Under the pieces are notes generated by a model. The model was not told the DNA's origin. It did not search any database and worked only from the letters and a program-made list of their open reading frames with translations. A DNA stretch of 64,000 nucleotides from positions 62,001 to 126,000 of the forward strand of contig NZ_RAHH01000011.1 in NCBI RefSeq assembly GCF_003602095.1, given 5' to 3'. The translations under genes were made by a program, and so were the position numbers. Source of the stretch: Rahnella woolbedingensis (lineage in GTDB: Bacteria > Pseudomonadota > Gammaproteobacteria > Enterobacterales > Enterobacteriaceae). Positions 1 through 8,770 of this stretch are shown here, one piece after another. Numbering within the stretch: position 1 is the stretch's first letter; each line of letters starts with the position of its first letter.

Positions 1-1258
1 GCACAGCGAAGGATTCAGCACGTCTCAGTTACAGTCTTTATGGCAGCAAAGTATTAATCCGCAGCGCCCGCTGCCACCGGCTGTCAGTTCTTACGACTTC
101 ACCATGTACAACCTGAGCCTGCCCAATAACCGTCCAGATCTTCTCAAGGATGCGCTGAACTGGCTGGCGAACACTGCCGGTAAAATCTCTGTCACACCGG
201 CGCTGGTGAGTGCCGCGCGTCAGGAATCTCAGGATCCGGTGGGCTCGTTACCGCAAAATACGCAGGATGCCTGGTGGCGTGCGCGTATGGCGGGTTCGAC
301 GCTGGTCGGCCACAGTCCCGATCAGTTACCGACAAAACCCGTCAATATCGAAGCGTTAACGAAGTTCTATCATCAGTGGTATACCCCTGATGCGATGACG
401 CTGTTTGTGGTCGGCAATGTCGATGGCCGTGGTCTGAGCGAACAAATCAACCGGACTTTCTCCGTTCTTAAGGGCAGCCGTCAGACGCCACAAACTTTGC
501 CGACGCTGTCTGAAGTCACCACCAAGTCGATGACTGTGATGGATGAAAACCTGACTCAGGATCGTCTCTCATTAATGTGGGACAACGCCTGGCAGCCGAT
601 TCAGGATTCACAGGCGCTTTCCGCTTACTGGCGCAGTGATTTAGCCCGTGAGGCGCTGTTCTGGCATTTGCAGGAAGCTCTGAAAAGCGCTTTCGAATCG
701 AAGAAAGATGCCACCACACCGGGCCCGGCGCTGGGCTTTGACTGCAACGTGCAGTATCAGCGCGCCCAGTGTGCTATCCGCATCGAAGCCCCGCAGGAGA
801 AACTTGCGGAGCTGTTTAAGCGACTTTCCGAAGAGTTGCTGGTGGTACGTGATAAAGGCATTTCACAGGCTGAGTTTGATGCGCTGATTGCGCAGAAAAA
901 CGATCAACTGAGCAAGCTCTTCGCGACCTATGCGCGTACCGATACGGATGTGCTGATGAGCCAGCGTTTACGCTCTCAGCAGAACGGCGTCGTGGATATC
1001 GCACCTGAGCAATACCAGCAGTTGCGTCAGCAGTTCCTTTCCACGCTGACGTTGCCGGTACTGAATCAGGAGCTGAAACAGCAGCTTTCCCGTGAACCCG
1101 CCATGCTGATTGCACAACCGAAAGGCGAGCCTGAACTGAATGCCGGTGAACTGCGGGCTGTGTATGACAAAGTGATGGCCCCGGCGGAGGCAGCTCCGTC
1201 TGCGGATGCCCCGGTCACGGATGCGCCAGCGGCATCGGCGGCGACGAGTGCGCAATAA
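1..1258 (+). CDS. yhjJ: YhjJ, M16-family zinc-protease-like periplasmic protein (5' end missing)
   Basis: The reading frame is open from base 2 to the TAA at 1258, about 418 codons, so the 5' part of the gene lies outside the window. The product matches the middle and C-terminal part of YhjJ, a predicted periplasmic M16 (pitrilysin-like) peptidase homologue of about 500 residues. The segment with WYTPDAMTLFVVGNVD is typical of the end of an M16 domain. The N-terminal region where a zinc site (HxxEH) would lie is not visible, so activity cannot be judged. The tail is a low-complexity Ala/Pro-rich run of about 25 residues. Its neighbours kdgK and pdeH are the same as in E. coli, which supports orthology. 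No substrate is known. Confidence 0.85.
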   Translation, partial: HSEGFSTSQLQSLWQQSINPQRPLPPAVSSYDFTMYNLSLPNNRPDLLKDALNWLANTAGKISVTPALVSAARQESQDPVGSLPQNTQDAWWRARMAGSTLVGHSPDQLPTKPVNIEALTKFYHQWYTPDAMTLFVVGNVDGRGLSEQINRTFSVLKGSRQTPQTLPTLSEVTTKSMTVMDENLTQDRLSLMWDNAWQPIQDSQALSAYWRSDLAREALFWHLQEALKSAFESKKDATTPGPALGFDCNVQYQRAQCAIRIEAPQEKLAELFKRLSEELLVVRDKGISQAEFDALIAQKNDQLSKLFATYARTDTDVLMSQRLRSQQNGVVDIAPEQYQQLRQQFLSTLTLPVLNQELKQQLSREPAMLIAQPKGEPELNAGELRAVYDKVMAPAEAAPSADAPVTDAPAASAATSAQ

Positions 1259-1288
1259 GGTTTATGGCAGGCAGTTAAGTAAAAGTTC

Positions 1289-1479
1289 GGTCTGCTCCCT
1301 CCCATGCAAAGGGGAGGGTTGGGGTGGGGTATTAAAGTCAAATCAGGCAGTTAAATTGTGCTTTGACAGTTGTTTAGGTTTGTAAAACCCCCTCCCAACC
1401 TCCCCCTTCGCAGGGGGAGGAGTAAAACCAAAGCGAATACAACCCGGTCTGCTCCCTCACTTTCTCAGGGAGGAGCAAC
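1289..1479. repeat. Cluster of G/C-run hairpin repeats between yhjJ and kdgK
   Basis: The yhjJ-kdgK gap holds three related elements. One at 1291-1330 has CTCCCTCCC followed by a G-run segment (GGGG, GGG, GGGG, GGGG at 1311-1329). One at 1387-1420 is its near inverse, with a CTCCCCCTTCGCAGGGGGAG hairpin. A third at 1447-1477 repeats CGGTCTGCTCCCTC and folds into a CTCCCT/AGGGAG stem. They look like a dispersed intergenic repeat family and may also act as transcription barriers for the two convergent genes. No protein is encoded here. Confidence 0.55.
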
Positions 1480-1481
1480 GA

Positions 1482-2420
1482 TTATACGTGCTTGGGCATA
1501 AACTCCATCGGGATGATCGCCCCGCGATGCTGGATAACGGTGCTTGCCGTTTCATGTCCGCGAACCGCTGCTTCCACTGCGCTGCCGCCGGTGAGCCTCA
1601 CGGCTAAATATCCGGCGCTGAAGGAATCGCCTGCTGCGGTCGTATCAATCACTTTCTCTTTCGGCAATTTCACCGCTGGCACATCATGCTGCTCGCCTTC
1701 GGCGCTGGACACGATGCAGCTGTCGGCTCCGCGTTTCACCACCACTTCGCTGACGCCCAGCGCATGAGTGCGCGCAATCACTTCGTCATACGGTTTCTGG
1801 CCCCACAACATGTCTTCGTCGTCGAGCGTCAGGAAGGCGATATCCGTGCAGGAAAGCATCGCGTTGTAGGCGGACTGCGTCTGTTCTTTGCTGGCCCACA
1901 GACGCGGACGGTAGTTGTTGTCAAAAATGACTTTGCCACCGCGTGAACGGCAGGCTTTTAGCAGGGTCATCAGGCGGTCGCGACTTTCATCGTTAAGGAT
2001 CGCCAGACTAATACCGCTCAGGTACAGATAGTCGAACTCTGCCAGCTTCTGGCAAATCTCTTCGGATTGCGGGCTGTCGAGCCAGTAACGTGCGGCAGCA
2101 TCATTGCGCCAGTAGTAAAAAGTGCGCTCGCCGGTGGCGTCGGTTTCAATCACATAAAGACCGGGCAGTTTGTTTTCCAGACGCTGAGTCAGATTCGTGT
2201 TCACGCCTTCTTCCTGCCACGCCTGCAACATCTCATTACTGAAGCTGTCGGTACCGAGCGCGGTAACGTAATGCACGTTCAGCGCATCAGAGGAAACCTG
2301 ACGGGAGATATAAACAGACGTATTGAGTGTGTCGCCACCAAAACCGCGGTGCAGGGCATCGCCTTTCTGAGATAGTTCGATCATGCATTCGCCGATAACG
2401 GCAATGTTTTTGCGGGTCAT
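1482..2420 (-). CDS. kdgK: 2-dehydro-3-deoxygluconokinase (KDG kinase)
   Basis: This is a PfkB/ribokinase-family sugar kinase of 312 residues, close to the usual 309. KdgK phosphorylates 2-keto-3-deoxygluconate with ATP to KDPG in the cytoplasm, feeding pectate and hexuronate breakdown into the lower Entner-Doudoroff path. The N-terminus (IAVIGECMIEL) is typical, and the PfkB signature DTTAAGDSFSAGY places the catalytic Asp at about residue 265. Its position between pdeH and yhjJ is as in E. coli, although here a small tautomerase gene lies between it and pdeH. A palindrome about 100 bp upstream (2521-2535) resembles a KdgR operator, which fits the known control of kdgK by KdgR. Function is well supported. 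Confidence 0.93.
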   Translation of the reverse strand: MTRKNIAVIGECMIELSQKGDALHRGFGGDTLNTSVYISRQVSSDALNVHYVTALGTDSFSNEMLQAWQEEGVNTNLTQRLENKLPGLYVIETDATGERTFYYWRNDAAARYWLDSPQSEEICQKLAEFDYLYLSGISLAILNDESRDRLMTLLKACRSRGGKVIFDNNYRPRLWASKEQTQSAYNAMLSCTDIAFLTLDDEDMLWGQKPYDEVIARTHALGVSEVVVKRGADSCIVSSAEGEQHDVPAVKLPKEKVIDTTAAGDSFSAGYLAVRLTGGSAVEAAVRGHETASTVIQHRGAIIPMEFMPKHV

Positions 2421-2520
2421 TGTACCTGGCCTATGTCTGAAGCATTAAAACGAAAGGAAAGAAAAGACTGTCATTATTGCGCTCTAGTCTCTTCATAAGA
2501 ATGCGGTCAGTCAAACAAAT

Positions 2521-2535
2521 TAAAACGAGGTTTTA
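2521..2535 (-). promoter_or_regulatory. KdgR-like operator upstream of kdgK
   Basis: TAAAACGAGGTTTTA is a perfect inverted repeat (6-bp arms, 3-bp spacer) flanked by AAAT and TTTT. It resembles the KdgR consensus, in which TRAAAY and RTTTYA arms surround a 3-bp centre. It lies 101-115 bp upstream of the kdgK start. KdgR regulation of kdgK is established in enterobacteria; binding at this site is inferred. Confidence 0.5.
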
Positions 2536-2623
2536 TTTTTTGTGCGGAAGATAGAAAAAAGAAGAAAAAGCGAAACAAAAACGAAGGGGAAAGTGGAAGC
2601 AGCAGCACTTCCACCTGAGGATG

Positions 2624-2827
2624 TTACTGACTTTCCTGACGCAGTTCAGTCACCGGACGGCCCCCCAGACCCCAGTTATCAGTATCGACCTCATCAATAA
2701 TGACGAAAGTGCTGGCCGGGTTCTTGCCCAGCGTATCCACCAGCAGCTGGGTCACACCGGCAATCAGGGCTTTCTTCTGTTCTGCCGTCGCGCCCTCACG
2801 GGTGATTTTGATATTTACGTAAGGCAT
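2624..2827 (-). CDS. 4-oxalocrotonate tautomerase family protein (67 aa)
   Basis: This small protein of 67 residues begins MPYVNIKITREG. After removal of Met it would expose the N-terminal proline that is the catalytic base of the 4-oxalocrotonate tautomerase superfamily. The length and the pattern (TAEQKKALI, then VIIDEV and NWGLGG) fit a one-domain tautomerase that assembles into hexamers. A GGAGAGA ribosome site precedes the ATG. It stands alone on the minus strand between kdgK and pdeH. The physiological substrate cannot be read from the sequence. A second, divergent member of the family lies at 56862-57044. Confidence 0.85.
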   Translation of the reverse strand: MPYVNIKITREGATAEQKKALIAGVTQLLVDTLGKNPASTFVIIDEVDTDNWGLGGRPVTELRQESQ

Positions 2828-2960
2828 TTTTCTCTCCGGATTGTGAATAAGACGTTAGTTAAATGTTTCATCCTTCCCAATGTAGAGCCTGCCCAAAGGA
2901 ACTTCCAGCCCGGTTTTCGGGTTATTTATGCGCAAATCTTGCAGAGAAATGCGGAGTGAT

Positions 2961-2987
2961 TAAAGTTTCTGCGCGCTACGCCGATAG
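2961..2987 (+). promoter_or_regulatory. FliA (sigma-28) promoter for pdeH
   Basis: TAAAGTTT, 11 bp, then GCCGATAG matches the flagellar sigma-28 consensus (TAAAGTTT-N11-GCCGATAA) at all but the last base. It reads toward pdeH, whose start is about 165 bp downstream. PdeH (YhjH) is a class 3 flagellar gene in E. coli. Confidence 0.85.
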
Positions 2988-3151
2988 ATAACTCTACTAA
3001 TGAAAGCCAGGAAACCGGGCTACTTTGCCGCTATGAAACGCCGTGCTTCCCTGAAGTCCGGTTTGTTGACATGGGACCCATTGTAGTCACGCAACACATG
3101 TTGCCGCATGTCACCTGATGATCTGATTCTTATTCATGACGGCAGAAAAAT

Positions 3152-3928
3152 ATGATAACTAAGATGATGTTAGGGCTGATTACGCCTTCTTTTACCGCGA
3201 TTGAACGCGTAAAAGCACAGTCTTACTGGCGTCAGTGTCAGAGAGTGTACCGTTTTCAGCCTATTTATCGCACGACAGGAAAACTGTTGGGGATTGAATT
3301 GCTGACCGGGGTTTTCCACCCTGCGAATCCGCACAAATTTATTTCGCCTGAAGAATATTTCGTTGCGATAGCCGTGGGTAAGCGTCTGCAAATTGTGCAG
3401 GAGCAACTCGACTTGTTACAGCGCTGGCAAAGTCTGTTTATCGACCATGAGTTACTGGCTTCTATTAACGTCGATGGTCAGGTGCTGGAAATGTTGCAGT
3501 CTGACACAGCGCTGCGTGCGCAAATCAGCGCGATGCCTTATGTGCGTTTTGAACTGGTCGAAAGTGCTGAACACGCACTGAGCATTCCGTTGTCGCAAAT
3601 TGAGCAATCTGATCGTTTATGGCTCGACGATTTTGGGCAGGGGATCGCTAACTTTTCTTCTTTCACCACCTGGCATTACGAATACATCAAAATCGCCCGC
3701 GATTTGTTTATTCTTTTGGGACAGAGCGAAGAGGGCTCGCGCCTGTTTTACACGCTGGTGACGCTGATGAACCGCTACAGCAAAGGCGTGATCATCGAAG
3801 GGGTTGAAACTGCTACGGAATGGGCGATGGTGTGTAATTCCGATGCGCTCGCCGCCCAGGGGTATTATCTGGCGCGTCCGGCGACGTTCGACAATCTCGA
3901 TAACCTGCCAATACATTTCAAAGGATAA
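3152..3928 (+). CDS. pdeH: EAL-domain cyclic-di-GMP phosphodiesterase PdeH (YhjH)
   Basis: This 258-residue protein is a stand-alone EAL domain that covers nearly the whole chain. PdeH hydrolyses c-di-GMP to pGpG, lowering the second messenger so that flagella are not slowed by the YcgR brake. The signature glutamate is in ELL (residues 49-51, the variant also found in E. coli YhjH). LDDFGQG (158-164), Lys180 and EGVET (216-220) are the expected catalytic and metal or loop-6 motifs. The ATG at 3152 was chosen because it gives the usual length; ATGs at 3164 and 3167 are possible. A FliA promoter upstream puts it in the flagellar regulon. ycgR, its functional antagonist, lies about 8 kb away with the same promoter type. 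Confidence 0.93.
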   Translation: MITKMMLGLITPSFTAIERVKAQSYWRQCQRVYRFQPIYRTTGKLLGIELLTGVFHPANPHKFISPEEYFVAIAVGKRLQIVQEQLDLLQRWQSLFIDHELLASINVDGQVLEMLQSDTALRAQISAMPYVRFELVESAEHALSIPLSQIEQSDRLWLDDFGQGIANFSSFTTWHYEYIKIARDLFILLGQSEEGSRLFYTLVTLMNRYSKGVIIEGVETATEWAMVCNSDALAAQGYYLARPATFDNLDNLPIHFKG

Positions 3929-3929
3929 T

Positions 3930-3993
3930 GGATCACACCTTATCCGCTGAGGTGAAGTCTCAAATTGCCCGGTGCGCAGAAGTGGTGTGATCC
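3930..3993. repeat. Long-loop inverted repeat after pdeH
   Basis: GGATCACACC (3930-3939) and GGTGTGATCC (3984-3993) are perfect 10-bp inverted arms separated by 44 bp, starting one base after the pdeH stop codon. A T-rich segment follows on the plus strand. It may end pdeH transcription or form a stable 3' structure; the long loop is unusual for a simple terminator. Confidence 0.5.
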
Positions 3994-4139
3994 CTCGTTA
4001 TTTTATTGATTTATATAATTTTATAGTCAACATTCCTGCTTTTTTTACCTCCTTTACCCATGCCGTTTCCGGCAAGCTGCGACGAATTCAACTATGGTTA
4101 AACTCTGGGATTCGTTAACTGTCTGAAAGGAACAGCTTT

Positions 4140-6194
4140 ATGACGCGCACAGGTAAAGTGATCTCCTGGATTGTGGGCATCATTGTCATTCTGTTGATCG
4201 CTATCGTGATTTTTATCGCGACCTTCGACTGGAACCGCCTCAAACCAACCATCAATCAAAAGGTCAGCACTGAACTGAACCGAACTTTCGCCATTCGCGG
4301 CAATTTAGGCGTGGACTGGTCGCGTCAGAAAGACGAGGCGGGCTGGCGTGCGTGGGTCCCCTGGCCGCACATTCATGCCGAGAATATTGTGCTCGGCAAC
4401 CCTTCAGACGTTCAAACCGGCGAAAAAGACGCGCAGATAGTGAAACTTGCCCGCGTGGACGCCAGTATTGCTCCACTCGCGTTGCTGCATAAAGAAGTGC
4501 TGATCCCACGTATCTGGCTGAAACAGCCGGATGCGTCGCTGCTGCGCCTGGATAACGGCAAAAACAACTGGACGTTCAATCTCGCCAACAGCGACACCAA
4601 AGATCCGGCGCAGCCACCCTCTGCCTGGTCATTTACCCTCAATGACATCGTGTTTGACCGCGGACAAATCGATTATAAAGACGCGAAGCTGAAAGCCGAT
4701 TTCCGCGCCGTGATTGATCCGCTGGGCAAACCGCTGCCGTTTACCGAAGTGGTTGGCGATAAAAAAGACGCGCCGAAAACCAAAACTCCTCCGTACGTTT
4801 TTGGCTGGAAAGTCGACGGAAAATATAACGGCGAATCGCTCTCTGGCAGCGGTAAAATCGGCGGCATGCTGGCGCTCAAAGACCCTGATGCGCTGTTCCC
4901 GTTACAGGCCGACGTACGCTCCGGTAATACGCGGGTGGCGGTAGCCGGTACCTTGCAGGATGCAATGAACCTCGGCGGTCTGGATTTACGCCTGAAATTC
5001 TCCGGTCAGACGCTGTCTGATTTATACGGTCTGACCGGCGTACTGTTGCCGCAAACTCCGCCATATTCTACTGATGGCCATTTATCGGCGACGTTGCACG
5101 GTAAAGACGGCGCAATATACCGTTATCAGAACTTTAACGGCGAAATTGGCGACAGCGATATTCACGGTTCACTGACCTATCAGGCCAGCAAACCACGGCC
5201 TAAACTGACCGGTGATGTGGTATCCAAACAGCTGCGTTTTGCCGATCTCGCGCCGCTGATTGGTGCGGATTCCAACAAAGATAAAGCCAAGCGTGGGGAA
5301 ACTACCCGTCAGCCTTCCGATAAAGTGCTGCCGGTGGAGAAATTCGATACCAAGAGCTGGCGCGTAATGGATGCCGATGTGAAATTCAGCGCCAAACGCA
5401 TCGAACACGGTAAATCTCTGCCGCTGAGCGATTTGAGTACGCACCTGAAACTGACCGACGGGGAAATCCTGCTCGATCCCCTGCGTTTCGGTGTGGCGGG
5501 CGGTAACCTGAATTCCACTATCCGTCTGGAAGGGGATAAATCGCCGATGCAGGCACGTGCCGACATCCACGCACGCCATCTGAAACTGAAACAGTTGTTG
5601 CCCAGTGTCCAGTCGATGGAACGCAGTCTGGGTGATCTGAACGGCGATGCCACGCTGACCGGTACCGGTAATTCTGTCGCAGCACTTCTTGGCACCAGCA
5701 ACGGTGACATGAAAATCCTCATCAACGACGGCGTGATCAGCCGCGGGCTGATGGAGCTGGCAGGGCTGAATGTCGGTAACTACGTGGTCAGCAAACTGTT
5801 TGGCGATGACGAAGTAGCGATCAACTGTGCGGCCGCCAACGTCAACGTGAAGAACGGGCTGGTGACGCCAAGGCTGTTTGTGTTCGATACCGAAAATGCG
5901 GTCATTAACATCACCGGTAACACCAATATGGCGACCGAGCGGCTTGATTTGTCGATCAACCCGGAAAGTAAGGGCGTGCGTATCCTGACCTTGCGTTCAC
6001 CGCTGTATGTTCGCGGCACCTATAAAAATCCGGATGCCGGTGTGAAACCGGGGCCGCTGATCGCCCGTGGTGCCGCCGCCGTTGCGCTCGGCGCTGTAGT
6101 GGCTCCGGCCGCTGCCTTACTCGCCCTGATTTCCCCAAGCGACAATGAAGAAAATCAGTGCGGCCCGATATTGCAGCAGATGAAAGAGAAGTAA
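4140..6194 (+). CDS. yhjG: AsmA-family membrane-anchored protein YhjG
   Basis: This 684-residue protein belongs to the AsmA family (YhjG in E. coli is about the same length). The N-terminus has one membrane anchor (residues about 8-30), followed by a large periplasmic part rich in the beta-strand pattern of AsmA and TamB-like proteins. These proteins form long grooves thought to move or regulate phospholipids at the outer membrane; a specific role for YhjG is not established. Near the C-terminus is an Ala-rich hydrophobic stretch before NEENQCGPILQQ. An AAAGGAACAG site precedes the ATG. It sits between pdeH and yhjE as in E. coli, except that cdh has been inserted on the yhjE side. Confidence 0.88.
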   Translation: MTRTGKVISWIVGIIVILLIAIVIFIATFDWNRLKPTINQKVSTELNRTFAIRGNLGVDWSRQKDEAGWRAWVPWPHIHAENIVLGNPSDVQTGEKDAQIVKLARVDASIAPLALLHKEVLIPRIWLKQPDASLLRLDNGKNNWTFNLANSDTKDPAQPPSAWSFTLNDIVFDRGQIDYKDAKLKADFRAVIDPLGKPLPFTEVVGDKKDAPKTKTPPYVFGWKVDGKYNGESLSGSGKIGGMLALKDPDALFPLQADVRSGNTRVAVAGTLQDAMNLGGLDLRLKFSGQTLSDLYGLTGVLLPQTPPYSTDGHLSATLHGKDGAIYRYQNFNGEIGDSDIHGSLTYQASKPRPKLTGDVVSKQLRFADLAPLIGADSNKDKAKRGETTRQPSDKVLPVEKFDTKSWRVMDADVKFSAKRIEHGKSLPLSDLSTHLKLTDGEILLDPLRFGVAGGNLNSTIRLEGDKSPMQARADIHARHLKLKQLLPSVQSMERSLGDLNGDATLTGTGNSVAALLGTSNGDMKILINDGVISRGLMELAGLNVGNYVVSKLFGDDEVAINCAAANVNVKNGLVTPRLFVFDTENAVINITGNTNMATERLDLSINPESKGVRILTLRSPLYVRGTYKNPDAGVKPGPLIARGAAAVALGAVVAPAAALLALISPSDNEENQCGPILQQMKEK

Positions 6195-6217
6195 CAGGAG
6201 TTAAGTTGCCATATTGG

Positions 6218-6254
6218 CAACCTGGCGATGCGATATTATGCTGTTGCCAGGTTG
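6218..6254 (+). terminator. Hairpin downstream of yhjG
   Basis: CAACCTGGC (6218-6226) and GCCAGGTTG (6246-6254) form a 9-bp stem starting 24 bp after the yhjG stop, followed by a short run of four Ts. It is a plausible but imperfect intrinsic terminator. Confidence 0.5.
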
Positions 6255-6326
6255 TCAACTTTTGGAAGAATGCATCTGATTACAATGAGATCATTAGCCG
6301 AAGCCGCTTTGCGATTTCCGCGCTAT

Positions 6327-7103
6327 TTATTGGATAGACGTCGGCACCGGATCCAGAACCGCACACTTGTGGTCCTGGATTTCCTCGGTTGAGGCGTTAT
6401 TGAGTTTCAGTAAATCACGCTCGCTGGCGAGCAGCAGGAAGTCGCCGCCAGGCAAACTGACCATCGCCATGCCGAAATGCCCCATCTTCTTATCTGCTTC
6501 AGGCACGCCTTCGGCCAGAATACGGAAAGCACCTTTCTCATTCAGCTCAGATTGTGTCACTTTGCGCGCCAGATAAGTGTGCCCGAGCAGCTTATCCGGC
6601 AGTGCCTGCCAGTTGTATCCCATCTGGGCACCGTCTTTACTCAGCGTGGTTTTCACCTGCGGGAGAAGGCAGGAAATATGGATATGCAGCTGATTTTGCG
6701 AGCGGCCGTATTGCGAATTAATCGCCAGCGAGACATTGCTGTCATCAATCGGCTTACCGTATTTATCCGCCATAAAATGCCGCGCATTCCATGCCTGACT
6801 GAAAAAGTTAGGGGTGGCGGGTTCCAGCAGGGCCGGGCTTTCCATGCCGGTGATCCGCGCGGTCGGCATCAGCAGATATTGCAGCGGACCGTTCAGGTCT
6901 TTCAGCACCACAAAACCTTGCTGTTCATCGACCTGCGCGCAGGGATCGGGTTTGCCCGTGCTTTGCTGATTTGGCACGCATTTCTTGCTGATGATGTTCC
7001 ACAGGGCGTTGGGATTTGAAGTGTGTGGCCAGAAATACCAGAAGGCCGCAGCAATAACGATAAGCAGGATCAGGACGGGCAGGATAAGTCGTCGTAAGCG
7101 CAT
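6327..7103 (-). CDS. cdh: CDP-diacylglycerol diphosphatase
   Basis: Cdh hydrolyses CDP-diacylglycerol to phosphatidate and CMP at the inner membrane. The product of 258 residues has an N-terminal membrane anchor (about residues 5-22) and the HIT-like catalytic motif LHIHIS with His140 and His142, in the context SQNQLHIHISCLLP that is characteristic of Cdh. The ATG at 7103 has a GAAGG site just upstream and gives the family's usual N-terminus; a longer reading from 7148 exists but would run through the hairpin at 7123-7152. Finding cdh between yhjE and yhjG is not the E. coli arrangement. Neighbours do not suggest a shared pathway, apart from yhjG, also an envelope lipid-related family. Confidence 0.9.
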   Translation of the reverse strand: MRLRRLILPVLILLIVIAAAFWYFWPHTSNPNALWNIISKKCVPNQQSTGKPDPCAQVDEQQGFVVLKDLNGPLQYLLMPTARITGMESPALLEPATPNFFSQAWNARHFMADKYGKPIDDSNVSLAINSQYGRSQNQLHIHISCLLPQVKTTLSKDGAQMGYNWQALPDKLLGHTYLARKVTQSELNEKGAFRILAEGVPEADKKMGHFGMAMVSLPGGDFLLLASERDLLKLNNASTEEIQDHKCAVLDPVPTSIQ

Positions 7104-7122
7104 AAGAAACCTTCGCTGAAGG

Positions 7123-7152
7123 CACCGTGCCGGGCGCGTACCGGGCACGGTG
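7123..7152. terminator. Hairpin between yhjE and cdh
   Basis: CACCGTGCC (7123-7131) and GGCACGGTG (7144-7152) form a 9-bp GC-rich stem in the short yhjE-cdh gap. No clear T-tract follows, so it may only attenuate readthrough from yhjE into cdh. The arm sequence recurs in the hairpin after dcp (43799-43825). Confidence 0.55.
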
Positions 7153-7161
7153 TCGGGTCAG

Positions 7162-8484
7162 TTACAGTGACTGATGGGCGGTTTCTTTGGACAACAGCAG
7201 CGCGATCAGTGTCAGCGTTGCCATCGAGGCCAGATACACGCCCACGTAGAACAACCCGTAATGAGTTGCCAGCCAGGTGGCGATATACGGCGCGACGGAC
7301 GCACCCAGTATCGAAGACACATTATAGGAGAAGGATGCGCCGGTATAGCGGACTTCTGTCGGGAAAAGTTCCGGCAACAGCGCGCCCATCGGACCGAAAG
7401 TCAGCCCCATCACCATAAATCCGCACAGCAGGAATACCATCACCAGCGCCTGAGAACCGGCACCCAGAATAGTCGGGAAGCACAGCGCGAAGACAATCAT
7501 CAGCAGCGTAATGCAAATCATAGTTTTGCGACGGCCAAACTTATCTGCCAGCTGACCGGCAACCGGCACCATCACGCCGAAACCGATCACGCCTAACATC
7601 AGCATCAGCAGGAATTCGTTACGCGGAATGCCCAGACCGACCGGCTGTGCGGCTGTGCCGTAGCCCAGGGAATAGACGGTCATGATATAGAACAACGTGT
7701 AAGTCGCGACCATGATGAAAGTACCCAGCAGCGTCGCTTTTTTGTATTTGGTGAACAGCGTGCCGATTGGCACTTTCACCTGTTTGCCGGCTTGAGCGAT
7801 TTTGGCGAACACAGGCGTTTCGTGCAGGGAAACACGCACGTACAGACCGACAATCACCAGCACCGCAGAAAGCAGGAACGGCACACGCCAGCCCCAGGCA
7901 ATAAACTGTTCGTCGGTCAGCAGCCACGACAGCAGCAGGAACATGCCGTTGGCGAAGAAGAAGCCAATCGGCGCGCCGAGCTGCGGGAAAGATCCGTACA
8001 GGGCACGTTTTTTCGCCGGTGCGTTCTCGGTGGCGAGTAATGCCGCGCCGCCCCATTCACCGCCCAGCCCCAGACCCTGACCAAAACGCGCTAATGCCAG
8101 CAGCAACGGCGCGAAGACGCCAATGGTGGCGTAGGTCGGCAGCAGGCCGATGACTACGGTAGATACGCCCATCGTCAGCAAAGAGGCTACGAGGGTGACT
8201 TTACGCCCGACGCGGTCACCGAAGTGACCGAACAGTGCGGAACCGATCGGACGTGCAATAAAAGCGATGGCGAAAGTGGCGAGAGACTGCAGCGTGGCGG
8301 CAGTCGGATCACCCTGCGGGAAGAAAATGTGCGGGAAAACAATTACCGCGGCCGTGGCGTAAATATAAAAGTCGAAGAATTCGATGGCCGTACCGATTAG
8401 CGATGCCACGATGACTTTGCCGCGGGAGTTCTGACTCACCAGGTTGGCGTCAGCTTCTAATTCTGGAGTGATAGTGGCTTGCAT
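7162..8484 (-). CDS. yhjE: MFS transporter YhjE (metabolite:H+ symporter family)
   Basis: This is a 440-residue, 12-helix major facilitator transporter, exactly the length of E. coli YhjE. The segment GHFGDRVGRK between helices 2 and 3 is the MFS signature, and the N-terminus with IGTAIEFFDFYIYATAA is typical of the metabolite:H+ symporter (sugar/ShiA/ProP-like) family. The substrate is not known; a carboxylate-type metabolite is the family expectation. Transcription is leftward, with cdh 58 bp downstream beyond a hairpin. yhjD lies upstream on the same strand. Orthology is supported by both sequence and position. Confidence 0.9.
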   Translation of the reverse strand: MQATITPELEADANLVSQNSRGKVIVASLIGTAIEFFDFYIYATAAVIVFPHIFFPQGDPTAATLQSLATFAIAFIARPIGSALFGHFGDRVGRKVTLVASLLTMGVSTVVIGLLPTYATIGVFAPLLLALARFGQGLGLGGEWGGAALLATENAPAKKRALYGSFPQLGAPIGFFFANGMFLLLSWLLTDEQFIAWGWRVPFLLSAVLVIVGLYVRVSLHETPVFAKIAQAGKQVKVPIGTLFTKYKKATLLGTFIMVATYTLFYIMTVYSLGYGTAAQPVGLGIPRNEFLLMLMLGVIGFGVMVPVAGQLADKFGRRKTMICITLLMIVFALCFPTILGAGSQALVMVFLLCGFMVMGLTFGPMGALLPELFPTEVRYTGASFSYNVSSILGASVAPYIATWLATHYGLFYVGVYLASMATLTLIALLLSKETAHQSL

Positions 8485-8770
8485 AAGTGTTTCTTATTTG
8501 TAATGAGTGGGAGGGATCTAATGTAAATAAATGTATATCGAAAAGGCATCTTATGCAGAGCAGGGCGGTATTTCAACGCAGCGAAAGCCCTGAAAAACGA
8601 CGGGTAAAGCCGGAACGGGGGAAAGTTTTAACGGGGCGGGATTTCACCAATCATAAGTTTGTCGAATAGATAAAAAGCAGAGTAACTGACTGCAAAACCG
8701 CGAAATAAAAGTGCGGCCTCAGTCAGTTATTCTGGTTTTAGCAATGGTGTAATACCTTAAATGGCATAAT

